Assembly (NCBI GenBank): GCA_900468065.1
Contig: UBTA01000044.1
Location: forward strand, 1 to 64,000
Reading direction: 5' to 3'
DNA length: 64,000 nt
Source of the DNA: Hyphomicrobiales bacterium
GTDB taxonomy: Bacteria > Pseudomonadota > Alphaproteobacteria > Rhizobiales > Rhizobiaceae
This document shows positions 61,832-64,000 of the stretch, piece after piece (positions within the stretch are counted from its first letter, which is position 1; every line of letters starts with the position of its first letter). The translations under genes were made by a program, and so were the position numbers. The notes beneath the pieces are model-generated. The model did not search any database. It had not been told where the DNA came from and saw nothing but the letters and a program-made list of their open reading frames with translations.

Positions 61832-63001
61832 TTGAATTCCGAACGTGTATTGCGCGCAGAGTCTATTTTGCCGGATGACGCCGCCGACGCTTTTCTGGTC
61901 GGACGCGTCTGGTCGAAGGTAAACGCTGGCCCATGCCCGGTGATGATCTCGGGTGGTCGCGTGGTGGACCTGACGAGCCTTGCAGCCACCATGTCGGCCC
62001 TTCTCGAAGTGGAAAACCTCGTTGATGTTCTGCGCGCTGCATCCGGTCTGACAGATCTCGGTACCCTCGACAGTTTCCTGTCCGGGGACAAGGGAACGGT
62101 TCTTGCCCCGGTCGACTTGCAGGCTGTCAAGGCCGCTGGCGTAACCTTTGCCGACAGCATGCTGGAACGTGTCATCGAGGAGCAGGCCAAGGGCGATCCT
62201 TTGCGGGCCCAGGCGATCCGCGGAAAGCTTGCGCCTGTTCTCGGCGACAGTCTTCGCGGTCTGGTTGCGGGCTCAGAGCAGGCATCCAAGGTCAAGTCAC
62301 TGCTTGAGGATATGGATCTCTGGTCGCAGTATCTGGAAGTCGGCATCGGTCCGGACGCTGAAATCTTCACAAAGGCCCAGCCGATGTCCTCGGTTGGGTG
62401 TGGCGCGCTTGTTGGCATTCATCCGATCTCGCAATGGAACAATCCGGAGCCGGAAGTGGTGCTGGTGCTGCGTTCCGATGGCACGATTGTCGGGGCGAGC
62501 CTGGGCAATGACGTCAACCTGCGGGACGTCGAGGGACGCTCGGCCCTGCTGCTTGGCAAGGCAAAAGACAATAACGCGTCCTGCTCGATCGGTCCGTTCA
62601 TTCGGCTGTTTGACGACAGTTTCACGATGGAAGACCTGAGCCGTGTCAGGGTCAAGCTCGTGGTCCACGGCGAGGATGGTTTCGAGATGACGGGTGAAAG
62701 CCCCATGGAGGCCATCAGCCGCTCACCGGAAAACCTTGCCTCACAGCTCAGGAACCGAAATCACCAGTATCCGGATGGCGCAGTCCTGTTCCTTGGAACG
62801 ATGTTCGCTCCCGTGAAGGATCGGCGCGGGACCGGGCAGGGGTTTACCCATGAAATCGGCGACCGCGTGGAAATTTCGACATCTCGGCTTGGCCGCCTGG
62901 TAAACTGGGTGGAACACAGCGACGTGTGTCCGGAATGGACATTTGGCGTTGGAGCACTCATCCGCAACCTGGCCGACCGCGGTCTTTTGGATAAGGCATA
63001 A
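61832..63001 (+). CDS. Fumarylacetoacetate-hydrolase-family protein (AraD1-like)
   Basis: A 389-residue member of the FAH fold. The metal-binding blocks are VGIGPDAEIFTKAQPMSSVG, WNNPEPEVVLVL (catalytic acids), GASLGNDVNLRDVEGRSALL and GKAKDNNASCSIGPFIRLFD. The long N-terminus and these blocks resemble the 2-keto-3-deoxy-pentonate dehydratase branch. The start is a TTG at 61832, because GGGAGGG at 61819-61825 is the ribosome site; the GTG at 61817 would lie before it. It begins the operon with the TRAP transporter and probably handles the keto-acid made by the IlvD-type enzyme. Confidence 0.85.
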   Translation: MNSERVLRAESILPDDAADAFLVGRVWSKVNAGPCPVMISGGRVVDLTSLAATMSALLEVENLVDVLRAASGLTDLGTLDSFLSGDKGTVLAPVDLQAVKAAGVTFADSMLERVIEEQAKGDPLRAQAIRGKLAPVLGDSLRGLVAGSEQASKVKSLLEDMDLWSQYLEVGIGPDAEIFTKAQPMSSVGCGALVGIHPISQWNNPEPEVVLVLRSDGTIVGASLGNDVNLRDVEGRSALLLGKAKDNNASCSIGPFIRLFDDSFTMEDLSRVRVKLVVHGEDGFEMTGESPMEAISRSPENLASQLRNRNHQYPDGAVLFLGTMFAPVKDRRGTGQGFTHEIGDRVEISTSRLGRLVNWVEHSDVCPEWTFGVGALIRNLADRGLLDKA

Positions 63002-63004
63002 GTC

Positions 63005-63538
63005 ATGCAGAAGGCGACCGATCTATTTTTCCGTTTTCTTGAATTGCTGCTTATCCTGCTTCTTTCGGGCATGGCGATCATGGTCTTCGTCAATGTGATC
63101 ATGCGCTACGGTTTCAATTCGGGCATCAACGTTTCCGAGGAATTGTCCCGCTATTTCTTCGTCTGGCTGACATTCATCGGCGCAGTCGTCGCCTTTCGTG
63201 AGCATAGTCATCTCGGCATCGAGACCTTGGTGATGTTTCTGTCACGCCGCGGCCGGATCATCTGCATGTCTCTGTCAAATCTGGTGATCATCATATGCTC
63301 GGCCATCTTCTTCTGGGGAACGTGGAAGCAGTTTCCGATCAATGCCAGTATGGCAGCGCCGGTGACGGGCATGTCGATGATCTGGGTCTATGGCGTCGGT
63401 CTGTTCACAGGTGCCGGCATGGCGATCATCGCGATTGAGCGACTGTTTAGGTTGGTGACCGGACGCGTGACAGATGAGGAAATCGCGGCATTCGCAGGTG
63501 AAAATCTGACCATCGAACAATTGGCGGAGCGTACCTGA
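63005..63538 (+). CDS. dctQ: TRAP transporter small permease (DctQ)
   Basis: A 177-residue membrane protein with four hydrophobic segments: LELLLILLLSGMAIMVFVNV, YFFVWLTFIGAVVAFREHSH, LVIIICSAIFFWGTW and YGVGLFTGAGMAIIAIERLF. IMRYGFNSGINVSEELSRY matches the DctQ signature. It works with DctM and a periplasmic binding protein (outside the window) to take up acids with sodium. It is 3 bp after the FAH gene and overlaps dctM by 1 bp. Confidence 0.9.
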   Translation: MQKATDLFFRFLELLLILLLSGMAIMVFVNVIMRYGFNSGINVSEELSRYFFVWLTFIGAVVAFREHSHLGIETLVMFLSRRGRIICMSLSNLVIIICSAIFFWGTWKQFPINASMAAPVTGMSMIWVYGVGLFTGAGMAIIAIERLFRLVTGRVTDEEIAAFAGENLTIEQLAERT

Positions 63539-64000
63539 TGACCCTTCTTGTTTTTATCGGGTCGTTGCTTGGCGCCATGGCGATCGGCGTGCCCGTCGCT
63601 TTCGCGCTGATGTTCTGCGGCGTCATTCTCATGTGGTTCATGGGCATGTTCAACACGCAGATCATCGCGCAGAACATGATCGCCGGGGCCGATACCTTCA
63701 CGCTTCTGGCCATTCCCTTCTTTATCCTTGCAGGCGAGTTGATGAACTCCGGCGGCCTGTCGCGTCGCATCATCGAGTTCGCGATTGCCTGCGTTGGCCA
63801 CATTCGCGGCGGTCTGGGCCTTGTCGCCATTCTGGCGGCGATTATCATGGCCAGCATTTCCGGGTCGGCCGCGGCCGATACAGCGGCGCTTGCAGCCATT
63901 CTGCTCCCCATGATGGCCAAGGCCGGCTACAACGTGCCTCGATCGGCAGGACTGATCGCCGCCGGCGGCATCATTGCGCCGGTCATCCCGCCTTCGATGG
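63538..64000 (+). CDS. dctM: TRAP transporter large permease (DctM), cut by window end
   Basis: The first about 154 residues of DctM. LVFIGSLLGAMAIGVPVAFA and DTFTLLAIPFFILAGELMN, then the SISGSAAADTAALAAILLPM loop and the start of IAPVIPPSM, are conserved. Its ATG overlaps the dctQ stop (TGATG). A full protein has about 425 residues. It forms the transport channel for an organic or sugar acid. Confidence 0.92.
   Translation, partial: MTLLVFIGSLLGAMAIGVPVAFALMFCGVILMWFMGMFNTQIIAQNMIAGADTFTLLAIPFFILAGELMNSGGLSRRIIEFAIACVGHIRGGLGLVAILAAIIMASISGSAAADTAALAAILLPMMAKAGYNVPRSAGLIAAGGIIAPVIPPSM

Overview
The window (about 58-60% GC by eye) looks like an accessory or chromid region of an alphaproteobacterium of the order Hyphomicrobiales (Rhizobium/Agrobacterium/Phyllobacterium-like). 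The support is the style of the gene families, a repABC-type RepC fragment, candidate EcfG promoters (GGAAC-N16/17-CGTT), and an ECF sigma factor paired with a ChrR-type anti-sigma. Everything was read directly from the sequence; no database search was run, so product names rest on recognised motifs and remembered family sequences.

Layout. 0-2 kb: the end of an IS256-like element, then a group II intron whose reverse transcriptase/maturase is frameshifted and internally deleted. 2-8 kb: an outer-membrane SphA/MetA-like protein, two sulfatases (the first frameshifted) and a DUF1254 protein. 8-14.6 kb: a catabolic set (beta-hydroxyacid dehydrogenase, LysR, GMC oxidoreductase, enolase-superfamily dehydratase, aldehyde dehydrogenase). 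15.5-22.2 kb: a giant modular protein with a dimethylformamidase-like domain and many Ig-like, VCBS and DUF4082 modules. 22-29 kb: DUF808 protein, a collapsed kup gene, ankyrin and YHS proteins, a cyclase-TPR protein and a stretch of gene remnants. 29.3-39 kb: a probable phenylpropanoid/aromatic-alcohol island (LIV-type ABC transporter, coniferyl-alcohol-dehydrogenase-like SDR, two benzaldehyde-type aldehyde dehydrogenases, AraC regulator).

39.3-43.9 kb: an RpoE-ChrR-like photo-oxidative stress module. The sigma gene, folE and a renalase-like/DUF3429 pair each carry a similar ECF-type promoter. Two single-domain response regulators and a broken HWE kinase lie beside it. 43.9-47.4 kb: orphan trpB, dapB, and a MerR/carboxymuconolactone-decarboxylase pair with a textbook 19-bp-spacer promoter. 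47.6-50.6 kb: small genes, several preceded by strong matches to the general-stress EcfG promoter. 50.6-53 kb: decayed repC, cold-shock and Xre-RES toxin-antitoxin genes. 53.2-54.7 kb: an orphan CapK-like adenylate-forming enzyme. 55.5-64 kb: a sugar-acid (tetronate/pentonate) catabolic locus with an IlvD/Edd dehydratase, two dehydrogenases, an FAD oxidase, a FadR-type regulator, an FAH-family enzyme and a TRAP transporter cut by the window end.

A 95-bp sequence (92/95 identical) occurs in inverted orientation at 1961-2055 and 47634-47728, bracketing about 45.6 kb. Together with the IS end, the intron and at least ten broken genes, this marks the window as recombined and partly decaying. No tRNA, rRNA or CRISPR array was seen.
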